Under the pieces are notes generated by a model. That model saw only the letters and a program-made list of their open reading frames with translations. It had not been told where the DNA came from and did no database searches. 36,205 bases of DNA, taken from contig JBKPCD010000059.1 of NCBI GenBank assembly GCA_046727175.1, forward strand, positions 1-36,205, in the 5' to 3' direction. The stretch's first letter is position 1. Every line of letters begins with the position of its first letter. Made by a program: the position numbers and the translations under genes. Source of the DNA: JBKPCD01 sp046727175 (GTDB lineage: Bacteria > Acidobacteriota > Vicinamibacteria > Vicinamibacterales > 2-12-FULL-66-21). Positions 27,225 through 34,805 of this stretch are shown here, piece by piece.

Positions 27225-27238
27225 TTCAGAATGAAACC
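27225..27238. promoter_or_regulatory. Dyad TTCAGAATGAAACC, candidate activator-binding site (copy 1)
   Basis: The core TTCA-GAA-TGAA is palindromic. The same 12-13 bases occur at 30618, 32405 and 36163. This copy lies centrally between two divergent sigma54-like promoters, 65 bp from one and 62 bp from the other. A related CTTTC-AAAAC-GAAAG lies at 27244-27258. I take it as an upstream activating site for the V4R activator encoded at 32452-34154. Confidence 0.55.
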
Positions 27239-27299
27239 GAAGGCTTTCAAAACGAAAGGATGTTGCTTGCGCATATGACCGGTGGCCTGGGCCGAGCGC

Positions 27300-27315
27300 T
27301 GGCGCGTGGCTTGCG
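27300..27315 (+). promoter_or_regulatory. Candidate sigma54 promoter for cytochrome-Rieske operon
   Basis: TGGCGCG-TGGC-TTGCG matches the -24/-12 consensus except for A to G in -24 and the last base. GG (27301) and GC (27313) are 12 bp apart. The first gene starts 57 bp downstream. Confidence 0.65.
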
Positions 27316-27371
27316 CTGATGGGCTGCGCGTCAGCCGCGAAGTGTTCGCGGCAATAAGGAGTGACCGGCCC

Positions 27372-28643
27372 ATGCGACTTATCGGTGCTGTGTTAATCGT
27401 CTTCGCGCTCGCGTTCACGTTCGCCATCGCAGAGTTCCCTTCTGCCCTCACCCCCAGCCAAACCGCCAGTCGCTCTGACGACGACGCCAAACGACACGAT
27501 CGAGACCACGACCAAGATGACGAGCGGAATCGAAGGGGGCAGGCCATCTTCCGCTATGACACCTTTGGAGACGAACAGTTGTGGACCGAAGTGTTGCGGA
27601 TGCATGAAGTGATTGCGACGGTCCCGCCTGCGACCGCGTTGGCTGTGGGCCTCAAGGTTGATGTCGACGCGTTGCCGCGGGCCGTCAAAGCGGCGCTTCG
27701 TACCGGTGAAGTTGACCTGACCAACTCCGCGGTGACCGTCGAACTGTTGCGGCTGAATGCGGTTGTGGGCGTGCAGGGGAAGGTTAACGACCTGGGTCAG
27801 CTCACCAGCGTCGGCATTTCCTGCGCGCTCTGCCACTCGTCGGTTGACAATTCGTTTGCACCGGGGATCGGCAAACGGCTGGATGGCTGGGCTAACATCG
27901 ATTTGAACGTTGGAGCGATAGTGGCTCTCTCGCCTGCGCTGGATGCTGCCACCAAGGCCGAGTTCAACGCCTGGGGCCCAGGCAAATACGATCCCCGCCA
28001 CCATGCGTTCGACGGCATCAACCTCCTGTCTCTGAACAGCCCGTCCGTGCCGATTGTCCTCCCGCCGATTTATGGCCTGAAGGGGGTCGGCTTCGAGACA
28101 TTCAGCGCCGATGGGCCCATCTCGTATTGGAACGCCTACGTGGGAGTCGGCCAGATGGGTGGCAAAGGCACCTTCCACGATCCGCGCATCGGCCTCTTCA
28201 TCACGCAGACACCGGATTTGGTCACGCCGAAGCTGCCGGCCCTGCTGGACTATCAACTGAGCTTGCGCACGCCGGAGCCGCCGAAAGGCAGCTTCGATCG
28301 ACAGGCTGCCGACCGCGGCCGCCGGCTGTTCCGCAACGAGGCCGGCTGCGCCACCTGCCACCAAGGGCCCAACTTCACGGACGTGCTGAGCGGTCCTTCG
28401 CGGACCGTGCCGTTCCTGCACGACCCGGCCGAAGTCGGGACGGATCCCGCGTATGCCCTACGGACCGCCACCGGGAAATATCGCACCACGCCGCTGCGCG
28501 GACTGTGGCAGCATCCGCCGTACTTCCATGACGGCAGTGCGCCGGATCTCCTGGCGGTGGTCAATCACTATGACCAGCTGTTTGGGTTGAATCTCACTGC
28601 CGCACAGAAGGCGGATCTGGTTGAGTTCCTGAAGTCGCTCTGA
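27372..28643 (+). CDS. Exported diheme cytochrome c
   Basis: 423 residues from the ATG at 27372 (AGGAG ten bases before). Residues 1-22 are a signal peptide or anchor (RLIGAVLIVFALAFTFAIA), followed by a charged stretch rich in Asp/His/Arg (SRSDDDAKRHDRDHDQDD). Two heme c sites are visible: CALCH (near 160) and CATCH (near 335). The second sits in a domain with an RGRRLFRNEAGCATCHQGPNF pattern, as in cytochrome c peroxidase/MauG-like proteins, and ends with RTTPLRGLWQHPPYFHDGSAPDL, typical of that superfamily. It is a periplasmic electron carrier or peroxidase-like enzyme; the exact reaction is unclear. It is first in an operon with a Rieske ferredoxin and its reductase behind a sigma54-like promoter. 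Confidence 0.9.
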   Translation: MRLIGAVLIVFALAFTFAIAEFPSALTPSQTASRSDDDAKRHDRDHDQDDERNRRGQAIFRYDTFGDEQLWTEVLRMHEVIATVPPATALAVGLKVDVDALPRAVKAALRTGEVDLTNSAVTVELLRLNAVVGVQGKVNDLGQLTSVGISCALCHSSVDNSFAPGIGKRLDGWANIDLNVGAIVALSPALDAATKAEFNAWGPGKYDPRHHAFDGINLLSLNSPSVPIVLPPIYGLKGVGFETFSADGPISYWNAYVGVGQMGGKGTFHDPRIGLFITQTPDLVTPKLPALLDYQLSLRTPEPPKGSFDRQAADRGRRLFRNEAGCATCHQGPNFTDVLSGPSRTVPFLHDPAEVGTDPAYALRTATGKYRTTPLRGLWQHPPYFHDGSAPDLLAVVNHYDQLFGLNLTAAQKADLVEFLKSL

Positions 28644-28696
28644 CGCAGTTCGGGCGACAGGTGCCGCGAAGTCGTTTCACCGAGGAGGGTGCACCA

Positions 28697-29011
28697 ATGG
28701 CGACAGAATTTGTGATGGCAATCAGGACGAGCGAGATACCGGTGGGCGGCGTCACGGTCATCGATGTCCGCGGCACACGGATCGCAGTGGCCAACGTCAA
28801 CGGCACGTACTACGCGTTCGATGACGCGTTCACACATGAGCAGTGCTCGCTGGCTGAGGAAGGAGAACTGGCTGGCACCACTCTCACGTGCAACTGCCAC
28901 GGTTCCGAGTTCGACGTCCGGACGGGGAAGGTGCTCGCCCCTCCGGCGACGGTACCTGTGAAGGTGTACCCCGTCCGGGTCGCCGAGGATGCCTTACAAA
29001 TTGAGGTGTGA
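28697..29011 (+). CDS. Rieske-type [2Fe-2S] ferredoxin, first cluster Cys apparently replaced by Phe
   Basis: 104 residues from the ATG at 28697, with a strong GAGGAGG site. It has the small Rieske ferredoxin fold: IDVRGTRIAVANVNGTYYAFDD, in parts, and then two ligand loops. Loop 2 is normal, C-NC-H with GSEFDVRTGKVLAPPA. Loop 1 should be C-x-H but reads F-T-H (DDAFTHEQCSLAEE), so the expected first Cys is Phe; a Cys lies three residues after the His. Either the cluster is ligated differently, it is lost, or there is a TGC to TTC change. It passes electrons from an FAD reductase to an oxygenase or cytochrome. Its stop overlaps the start of the reductase by one base (TGATG). Confidence 0.88.
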   Translation: MATEFVMAIRTSEIPVGGVTVIDVRGTRIAVANVNGTYYAFDDAFTHEQCSLAEEGELAGTTLTCNCHGSEFDVRTGKVLAPPATVPVKVYPVRVAEDALQIEV

Positions 29012-30233
29012 TGGCGACGAGGTCCGTGATCGTCGGCGCGAGCCTGGCCGGCGCTACCGCCGCCATCACGCTGCGCGAAGAGGGTGCTGATGGGACCGTG
29101 ACGCTGATCGGTGCCGAGAATGAGCCGCCCTACGAACGGCCGCCGCTGTCCAAGGCCTACTTGCGCGGGGATGTGCCCTTCGACAAGGCGCTGGTGCGAC
29201 CGGCCGCGTTCTACGCGGAGCACAGCATCGAGACGATCTTCGGAATGCGAGCGGCGCGGATCGATCCGTCAACCCGCATCGTAGAACTCGAGGATCACCG
29301 TCAAGTGCCATTCGACGCGCTGCTGATTGCCACGGGCGGGCGTAACCGGCGTGTCTCGATTCCCGGTGCCGCTCTTGAAGGCATTTACGGTCTCCGCACG
29401 GTCCAGGACGCCGATCGCATCCGGAAAGAGATGGTTGCCGGCCGCCGAGTCGTCGTCGTGGGCATGGGGTTCATCGGCTCGGAAGTGACGGCGTCGCTTC
29501 GGCAGAAAGGCCTGGACGTCGTCGCCATCGACCCGTCGAAGACGCCACTCTTCCGCGTGCTCGGTGAAGCGGTCGGCCAGACCATCGCCGACCTCCACCG
29601 AGCTCATGGTGTTCGCACCATCTTCGAGGATACTGTCGCCGCCTTCGAAGGAACGCGACGCGTGACTCACGTCATCACAAAATCAGGGCTGCGTCTTAAA
29701 TGCGACTTCGTTATCGTGGGCGTCGGGATCGAGCCGGCGGTGGACGTCCTCGAAGGGAGCGGCATCCACTTGGACAACGGCGTGATCGTCGACGAGTACT
29801 GCCAGACGAACGTCAGCGGCATGTACGCCGCCGGCGACATCGCGAATCACTATCACCCAATCTTCAATCGCCGGATCCGAGTGGAACATTGGCAGAACGC
29901 CATCAAGCAAGGCGCCGCTGCAGCACGCAACATGCTCGGCAGGGGCGTCCCGTACGACGAGATCCACTGGTTCTGGTCTGACCAGTACGACGCAAACCTG
30001 CAGTACGCCGGATTTCACACGACATGGGAGCAACTCATCGTTCGTGGCCGCCTGGACTCCGATAGCTACCTCGCGTGTTACGTGAACGACGGCCGAATCC
30101 ATGCTGTTGTCGGTCTAACCGGGCAAAGGACGTGCGCCGTGTCATGCCTCTCATCAAGTCCCGGCGCGCGGTGGATCTCGAGCAGGTTAGGGACGAAGCC
30201 GTTGACTTCCGCTCATTGAAGGCGAGTCCGTGA
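29011..30233 (+). CDS. FAD-dependent ferredoxin reductase, frameshift near the C-terminus
   Basis: The start is the ATG at 29011, coupled to the Rieske stop. It is an FAD/NAD(P)H reductase of the rhodocoxin/putidaredoxin-reductase type: GASLAGATAAITLREEG (FAD Rossmann), PPYERPPLSKAYL, ATGGRNRRVSIPGA, GMGFIGSEVTASLRQKG (NAD Rossmann) and MYAAGDIANHYHP. It passes electrons from NAD(P)H to the Rieske ferredoxin. The frame runs to 30219, but after about 30118 the sensible sequence moves to another frame (AKDVRRVMPLIKSRRAVDLEQV, in parts, then FRSLKASP) ending at 30233, consistent with one lost base in GGTCT-AACCGG. The last 40 residues are affected, so the enzyme may still work. Confidence 0.88.
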
Positions 30234-30258
30234 GCGAACAGCCGTCTCGGAGCCACAA

Positions 30259-30579
30259 ATGACTACCACCCAGATCCTTGGTTTCGTCGCGACGGGCTTA
30301 GTAATCGTCGGGCACGTTCCGCAAATAGTTCACCTGATAAAGGAGCGCTGTACAGCGGGCATCAGCATCTCGGCGTTCTCTCTCTGGTGCACGGCCTCAT
30401 TACTGTTTCTGATTCATGCGTCGATGATTGGTGATGCGGTTTTCCTTGGAGCCCAGACCGTGAATCCCGTAGCAGGGGGCCTCATCGTGGAGTTCTGCAA
30501 GCGATACGAGGGCGAGGTGTGCCCTTTTCATCGGGACGCGTATTCCCGGGCTTCAGTGACACGTCGCAAGCCGCATTAA
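30259..30579 (+). CDS. SemiSWEET/PQ-loop small membrane transporter-like protein
   Basis: 106 residues from the ATG at 30259, 25 bp after the reductase. Three hydrophobic helices make one PQ-loop unit: the motif VGHVPQIVHLIKER carries the Pro-Gln hinge, followed by TAGISISAFSLWCTASLLFLIHA. SemiSWEETs move sugars across the inner membrane as dimers; single-unit PQ-loop proteins may have other roles. The family's usual length is 85-110. The C-terminal tail (YEGEVCPFHRDAYSRAS) is soluble. It is probably the last gene of the cytochrome-Rieske operon. Confidence 0.75.
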   Translation: MTTTQILGFVATGLVIVGHVPQIVHLIKERCTAGISISAFSLWCTASLLFLIHASMIGDAVFLGAQTVNPVAGGLIVEFCKRYEGEVCPFHRDAYSRASVTRRKPH

Positions 30580-30617
30580 AGGGGCGCTCGACGGCCTTTC
30601 AGAACGACACGAACATC

Positions 30618-30630
30618 TCAGAATGAAATC
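30618..30630. promoter_or_regulatory. Dyad TCAGAATGAAATC, copy 2, without a clear promoter
   Basis: Same core as the other three copies. It lies 35 bp from the broken end of the glucoamylase remnant. No good -24/-12 pair is seen at 60-100 bp on either side, so it may be an orphan left by the deletion that truncated the neighbouring genes. Confidence 0.35.
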
Positions 30631-30664
30631 AGGGCCGGTCACTCCATCGACTTTCCCAGCAGTT

Positions 30665-30958
30665 TCAGGCGGTGTTCAGAATCCGATACGCAGGAATTCC
30701 TGGCGCGACCTGAAAGGTCTCCGACCGGGCATCCCGTTTTTCCTCCGAAAAGAATGTCTGCCCATCGGTCACGATGAAACCAAGGTCGCGCGTCCATGGG
30801 TGATCGACGCGCGGGTAGTAGATCTCGTTGAGGATCCCGTGGCTCAGCGTGAACCACACCCGGCTGTCGCGACTGACAGCGGTGCCCAGGCCGCTCTTGG
30901 CACTCGACGTCCAGCGTGGCGGAATTCCCGGCCACCCAGGGGCAAAGGTGTCTTTCAC
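30665..30958 (-). pseudogene. N-terminal fragment of a GH15 glucoamylase
   Basis: From a GTG at 30958 the frame gives 97 residues before a stop at 30665: FAPGWPGIPPRWTSSAKSG, then SRDSRVWFTLSHGILNEIYY, then DLGFIVTDGQTFFSEEKRD. These are the opening strands of the N-terminal domain of long bacterial glucoamylases (about 800 residues), which release glucose from starch or glycogen ends. More than 85% of the protein is missing, including the catalytic (alpha/alpha)6 barrel. The GTG overlaps the stop of the cupredoxin remnant, so the two were probably an operon. The break lies close to dyad copy 2. Confidence 0.72.
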
Positions 30959-31195
30959 TATTCGACCCGCAACATCGCCTTCATCGTCGGGTGGAACGTG
31001 CAGATGTAAGCGAAGTCGCCCTTTTTCCGGATGGTGTATTTCCAGGACTTGTCGACTTGGATGTCTTTCGAATCGAATCTGCCGGTCTTTGACGTCGCCG
31101 TGTGGGGCACGATGTCTTTGTTGACCCGAGGCGCGCGCCACCTCCCAGCGTTTCAGGCTGAAGGATTCGATCTCAATGTGAAAGCACCGACGCGC
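30958..31195 (-). pseudogene. Cupredoxin (plastocyanin-like) remnant
   Basis: The C-terminal half reads VNKDIVPHTATS, then SWKYTIRKKGDFAYI, then the type 1 copper loop C-TFH-PT-M (CTFHPTMKAMLRVE) ending with TAG at 30958. The ligands His (PHT), Cys, His and Met are all present. The preceding part (IEIESFSLKRWEV) lies in a different frame, so a frameshift separates it near 31115-31135, and no signal peptide or start is found upstream. An electron-transfer copper protein of about 100 residues is expected. It is probably not functional unless the shift is a sequence error. Confidence 0.6.
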
Positions 31196-31316
31196 GCGCA
31201 GCGCTTCGGGACCGCAGTCTACGTGTAGCGGCTATTGGCATGCGACGCTGGCCTCGACCTTGCTCTAACGTGCCTCAAGATAGGTAGAGAATCGAATGAC
31301 GGGAGGAGAATGCAGA

Positions 31317-31604
31317 ATGGGCGGGCACGTGCCTCGCATCGCGGTCGAAGGGCAACACCCAATGACCGTCTCGCCGATGCCACGCCGGACGGCCCCAACG
31401 TCAGGCGACGTGCTTGCGTCAAGACCCACCGCGCGTGCTGACGTCTACGCGATCAGCGTGATCCCAAGCAAGGCCCACATCGTAGTGGCGCGATATCAGG
31501 ACGCAATCGGAAGGGTTGAAGAACTCGCGCGTGGGCTGGCCGTTGATGGCTGGTACACGTGTGACCACACTCACTTCGCACGTGTCGCGAGACATCGACG
31601 CTAG
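31317..31604 (+). CDS. Small hypothetical protein
   Basis: 95 residues from the ATG at 31317, chosen because GGAGGAG lies seven bases before it. The first 40 residues are Pro/Arg/Thr-rich and probably disordered. The rest is folded-looking: DVYAISVIPSKAHIVVARYQD, then AIGRVEELARGLAVDGWYT, then CDHTHFARVARHR. The pattern recalls short DUF2188-like proteins that bind with a strand-helix-strand unit, but I am not certain of the family. It stands alone, convergent with the HPF-like gene. Confidence 0.45.
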   Translation: MGGHVPRIAVEGQHPMTVSPMPRRTAPTSGDVLASRPTARADVYAISVIPSKAHIVVARYQDAIGRVEELARGLAVDGWYTCDHTHFARVARHRR

Positions 31605-31618
31605 ATTGAGTGATCGCT

Positions 31619-31915
31619 CATCGGCACAATGCCGACCCTACGAGCCAAGTCAGCGCGTCCAAATTATCAGCGTGAAGAGCGCCTGGTCTTGAGGCCGGAC
31701 GGACTTGGTCCGGGTGATGCCGGCACACGACGAGTTGATCGAGTCTGCCGCCGAGCACGACGTCGTTGGTCGTTCGCCACGGACGCAATCCTTTCATAGC
31801 GATCGGCATCGAGCACCTCACACCGCGCGTAACAAGGTCGGTCGCAAGCCACTGGGCAGACGGATTGGTGTGGTGGCTCTTTTCATCGCCCTCGAACCAC
31901 CAGAACGCGCAACGT
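31619..31915. other. Region without a confident gene
   Basis: A minus-strand frame (31618-31983) gives DVVLGGRLDQLVVCRHHPDQV and ends LVGSALCR, but it overlaps the HPF-like gene and has no ribosome site. I see no recognisable family; it may be decayed sequence downstream of that gene. Confidence 0.3.
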
Positions 31916-32209
31916 TCACGCCGCTCGCCGGCGCATGAGGTCGCCAATGCGTTCAACAGCACGGTTAATCGCCGCATACGCATGCTGTCCGCATGCGAGC
32001 GTGCGAACGGAGCCGGACGGCACCAACGCCACCGTCACTGCACAGGCAACGGTGTCGCACGTCCCGTTGCGCTTGTCCCGTCGCAGGACTACTCGCGCGC
32101 CGCGGACATGCTGCGTGTGTTGAGCAAGGACCGCGAACACTTTGTACTCGGCATAGGTTCGAGCCTGCGCGTTGCTTGATTCGTCTTCGCCGATTACGTC
32201 GATCCGCAT
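31916..32209 (-). CDS. HPF/RaiA-like ribosome-associated protein
   Basis: 97 residues from the ATG at 32209 (MRIDVIGEDESSNAQARTY), with GGAG from the preceding codons as a ribosome site; the ATG at 32218 adds three residues. The layout is that of the S30AE fold: a first strand, helix AQARTYAEYKVFAVLA, strands with VRGARVVLRRD and ACAVTVALVPSG, then the helix HAYAAINRAVERIGDLMRR. Such proteins sit in the ribosome decoding groove and put ribosomes to rest under stress. It lacks the long C-terminal dimerisation domain. A sigma54-like promoter is 86 bp upstream and dyad copy 3 further up; the hpf gene being next to a sigma54 activator recalls the rpoN-hpf linkage of proteobacteria. Confidence 0.65.
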   Translation of the reverse strand: MRIDVIGEDESSNAQARTYAEYKVFAVLAQHTQHVRGARVVLRRDKRNGTCDTVACAVTVALVPSGSVRTLACGQHAYAAINRAVERIGDLMRRRAA

Positions 32210-32294
32210 GGGCTCCATAAATTCAAGCGGCCGGGCCGCTTCGGTACTCCTGCGATGTTCTCCACCATGAAGGACACCGTGCTCTCTTTCATGG

Positions 32295-32310
32295 GGCAAG
32301 GGACAGGCCA
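32295..32310 (-). promoter_or_regulatory. Candidate sigma54 promoter for the HPF-like gene
   Basis: On the minus strand it reads TGGCCTG-TCCC-TTGCC; GG and GC are 12 bp apart, with perfect TGGC and TTGC cores and two mismatches in -24. Dyad copy 3 lies 95 bp upstream. Confidence 0.5.
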
Positions 32311-32404
32311 CATGCGGCGCGGCGCCAGGACGCCAGAATCAGGAGTTCCCTACTGATCGCTTTCGGGACGCCGGTCAGGAGCGTTTCGTACAGAAACGCA
32401 CGGC

Positions 32405-32418
32405 TTCAGAATGAAATC
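32405..32418. promoter_or_regulatory. Dyad TTCAGAATGAAATC, copy 3
   Basis: Identical in all 14 bases to copy 4 and in 12 or more to the others. It is 34 bp past the end of the sigma54 activator gene and 95 bp upstream of the sigma54-like promoter of the HPF-like gene. Confidence 0.55.
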
Positions 32419-32451
32419 TGCCTCGAAGCCGCTGGGAGAGCAGATCAGAGG

Positions 32452-33465
32452 CTACGCGCCGAGCCCGTATTGCTTCATCTTGCGCCAAAGCGTGACGGTG
32501 CTGATCTTCAGGGCGTCAGCGGCCTGGCGCCGGCTGCCGCGAAAACGCTCCAGCGCGCGCTCGATCATGGCGCGTTCCTGTGCCTGAAGGTCGAGGCTGT
32601 CGTCGGTGGCACGCAGACGAGTCTTCTGTGAGACTTCGGGCGGCAAATCGCGAACCTTGACGCTGTCCCCGCGAGCGACGATCACGGCGCGTTCGATAGC
32701 GTGCTCAAGCTCGCGAACGTTGCCCGGCCAACGGTAGTTCATCAGAGCCGTCATGGCATCCGCCGAGACAGTTTTCACGTCCTTCTTCACACGTGCAGCA
32801 GCCCGTCCCAGGAAATCGTGGACCAGCGGAGGGATGTCTTCGCGGCGTTCGCGCAATGGCGGGACAGTGATCACGAACGCGCCGAGACAAAAATACAGGT
32901 CCTCGCGGAAGGTACCAGCGTCGGCCGCCGCGCGCAGATCACGGTTGGTCGCCGCGACTACTCTCGCGTTCACTTGAATGTTTCGCTCCGCCCCGACTCT
33001 CCGGATCTCACGTTCCTGCAGCGCCCGCAGGAGCTTCGCTTGGACAGTGGGCGCGACTTCACCGATCTCGTCGAGAAACAGGGTGCCGTTCCCCGCAACC
33101 TCGAACAGACCAGCCTTATCTCGCACGGCACCCGTGAACGCGCCCCGCACGTGGCCGAAGAGCTCCGATTCCAACAGCGTTTCGGTCAGGGCTGCGCAGT
33201 TGATGGATACAAATGGGCCCGTGGCCCGTGGGCTCTGATCGTGGATGAGACGAACGATGAACTCCTTCCCCGTGCCGCTCTCTCCGTAGACCAAGACCGT
33301 CGTATCGAGCGGGGCCACGCGTCCCGCAAGCTCAAGGACCTCCTGCATCGCTACGCTCCCTGCGATGAAGTGCTTGGAGGCCGCGTGGCGCGCAACGCGC
33401 TCGCGAAGCAGGTTCAGCTCGCGCTCGCGTTTAGCGACGTGGCGCTCACGGCGCTCGAGTCCTGC
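32452..33465 (-). CDS. Sigma54 activator, C-terminal half: AAA+ and Fis-type DNA-binding domains
   Basis: This half has everything needed for sigma54-dependent activation: a linker coiled coil (RRERHVAKRERELNLLRERV), Walker A GESGTGKE, the sigma54-contacting loop GAFTGA, Walker B TLFLDEIGEV, RRVGAERNIQVNARVVAATNRDL, in parts, and YRWPGNVRELEHAIERAVIV. The C-terminal Fis-like helix-turn-helix is GSRRQAADALKISTVTLWRKMKQYGL. The sensor half (33414-34154) is in another frame; the two join at 33462-33465, where one base seems to be missing. Without repair the AAA+ half has no good start of its own: the frame is open to 33780, but that part is not protein-like. It probably binds the TTCAGAATGAAATC dyads nearby. 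Confidence 0.9.
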   Translation of the reverse strand, partial: AGLERRERHVAKRERELNLLRERVARHAASKHFIAGSVAMQEVLELAGRVAPLDTTVLVYGESGTGKEFIVRLIHDQSPRATGPFVSINCAALTETLLESELFGHVRGAFTGAVRDKAGLFEVAGNGTLFLDEIGEVAPTVQAKLLRALQEREIRRVGAERNIQVNARVVAATNRDLRAAADAGTFREDLYFCLGAFVITVPPLRERREDIPPLVHDFLGRAAARVKKDVKTVSADAMTALMNYRWPGNVRELEHAIERAVIVARGDSVKVRDLPPEVSQKTRLRATDDSLDLQAQERAMIERALERFRGSRRQAADALKISTVTLWRKMKQYGLGA

Positions 33466-34154
33466 AGACGCTTGTGAACCGCTTCGCGGACGCGTTCGAC
33501 CTCCTGCCCCAGATCCGCGCTCTGAAAGTCGGCTCGAAGGGCTTCCAGACCGTCGCCCCAACTGGCCGCATCCTTGCCAATCACCGAGCACTTCGCAGCG
33601 CCTTGTGCAAGGCACTCGCTTTCGCGGAAGTAAATCTCTTGTCCGAGACAGGCGCTCACATACCCGCTCGTATAGCCCGCCAAAGACCAGCACACCGGCA
33701 TGCCGCTCCTGCCATAGTGGTGTACGTGCTGTTCGGCCGCGTACGAATCGTGCCAGAACACTTCCTCCTCGAATCGACAAGAAGTGGCGTCATGTTCGAC
33801 CTTGGTGATTTCGGCCCGGACAATACCTTCAAGCCTGTGAAGTACTGCACCTGCCCTGAGGCCCTCCAGTGGGGTTGCCCATTTCGAGCGACCGCGCAGG
33901 CTCACCGCATCGTGGTACCCGTCTGCGTACCCGAACCGCAACATGAGGCGTCTCGCGGTCTCAAGTCCCAACGTGTCAATGAGTTCCTTCCGCAGAAGAC
34001 CCATTGCGGCAGCGCTGAGAATCACGACGCGCTGCTCATGGAGCCGGATGATCCCCTGATCAGGGCGGAAATCGAGCAACGAGGCGAGGTTCAGGTGCTC
34101 CAAATCCATCGGCTCGGGGTGCGCCAGTCGTTTCACATCAGCCTGTGGGTCCAT
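33414..34154 (-). CDS. Sigma54 activator, N-terminal half: XylR_N and V4R sensor domains
   Basis: The start is either the ATG at 34154 (MDPQADVKRLAHPEP) or the one at 34109 (MDLEHLNLASLLDF); neither has a strong ribosome site, and the second matches the family's usual opening. Residues resemble the XylR_N domain (RPDQGIIRLHEQRVVILSAAAMGLLRKEL, in parts) followed by a V4R domain (VFWHDSYAAEQHVHHYGRSG; ECLAQGAAKCSVIG), as in XylR, DmpR and MopR, which sense aromatic compounds. In that family the sensor holds the AAA+ domain off until a ligand binds. Conserved Cys/His of the V4R Zn site are present. After VREAVHKRLQ the frame runs out at 33414, so the gene is split from its AAA+ half. Confidence 0.85.
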   Translation of the reverse strand: MDPQADVKRLAHPEPMDLEHLNLASLLDFRPDQGIIRLHEQRVVILSAAAMGLLRKELIDTLGLETARRLMLRFGYADGYHDAVSLRGRSKWATPLEGLRAGAVLHRLEGIVRAEITKVEHDATSCRFEEEVFWHDSYAAEQHVHHYGRSGMPVCWSLAGYTSGYVSACLGQEIYFRESECLAQGAAKCSVIGKDAASWGDGLEALRADFQSADLGQEVERVREAVHKRLQDSSAVSATSLNASAS

Positions 34155-34319
34155 TCTATTGACAGGGAGGAAGCGAGTCCAAGGTCCATGCGTCCCGCCA
34201 ACGCCTGACACATCTACAGTCACGAATGCCTCAATAGGACAACTGGAGTGAGCCAGGTTCAGCCGGCTCCTGTTCGCCGTTCGAGGCACCGTTGGAGCGG
34301 TGCCGCGATCTCCGGCGAT

Positions 34320-34796
34320 TTAGCGAATGGCTACGCCGAGCACCCAGCCAACCACTTCAAACAGACCTCGAACGGCAAGCGCGATGGGCAATCCGATCAG
34401 GAGGATCACGAACGGGACCACCAGCGCGATGCCCGCTGCTCCAGTGAGGGACACGAGTCCTTGGAGAAACGTACGTCCTCCGCTTGTTGGCCGGGAGACG
34501 TCAACGACATCACTGAGCCCGGCTCATCGCGCTCCCGCATCGGTGAGCGGGGTATGTCTCGACACACGGTCTGTCAAGTGGCCGCCGAGAGCCAGACGGG
34601 TGATACCTGGATTCCACGATGGAGGATCGCTTGCGGAAAACGAATCAGCAAGGACGTCGTCGATCGCGCGCTCGGCTGCGAGGTGCTCTCTCCGATTCCT
34701 GAGTTCGTCAACGCGGTGACCAATCACGACGGCGGCCGGCACAATCGCCGTGAGGATACCGTCCCGATGTTCGATTGTGTTTCTTGTGTAAAGCAC
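34320..34796 (-). CDS. DSFSASDPPS-motif small protein with C-terminal membrane segment, interrupted by an in-frame TGA
   Basis: From 34796 the frame reads to a TGA at 34526-34524 (90 residues), with the motif DDVLADSFSASDPPSWNPG. In the same frame beyond the TGA it continues without interruption: SDVVDVSRPTSGGRTFLQGL, then two hydrophobic segments (TGAAGIALVVPFVILLIG; LAVRGLFEVVGWVLGVAIR) to a TAA at 34322-34320. From memory, full-length homologues join both parts, so one codon has become TGA (for example CGA to TGA). It is either a recent nonsense mutation or a read-through case; I see no Cys context for selenocysteine. Last gene of the operon starting near 36083. Confidence 0.5.
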
Positions 34797-34805
34797 GATT
34801 CCTCG

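Noticed and set aside
27393..28421. 342-codon minus-strand open frame
   Set aside because: Antisense to the diheme cytochrome c, whose heme motifs are unambiguous.
30701..30716. TGGCGCG at a good distance from dyad copy 2
   Set aside because: The -12 part is GAAAG, not TTGC, and the sequence is explained as glucoamylase coding sequence on the other strand.
34500..34526. Hairpin after the TGA at 34526 as a second SECIS
   Set aside because: The stem needs a G-U pair, GC-rich DNA forms such hairpins easily, and the UGA is not at a Cys or redox position.
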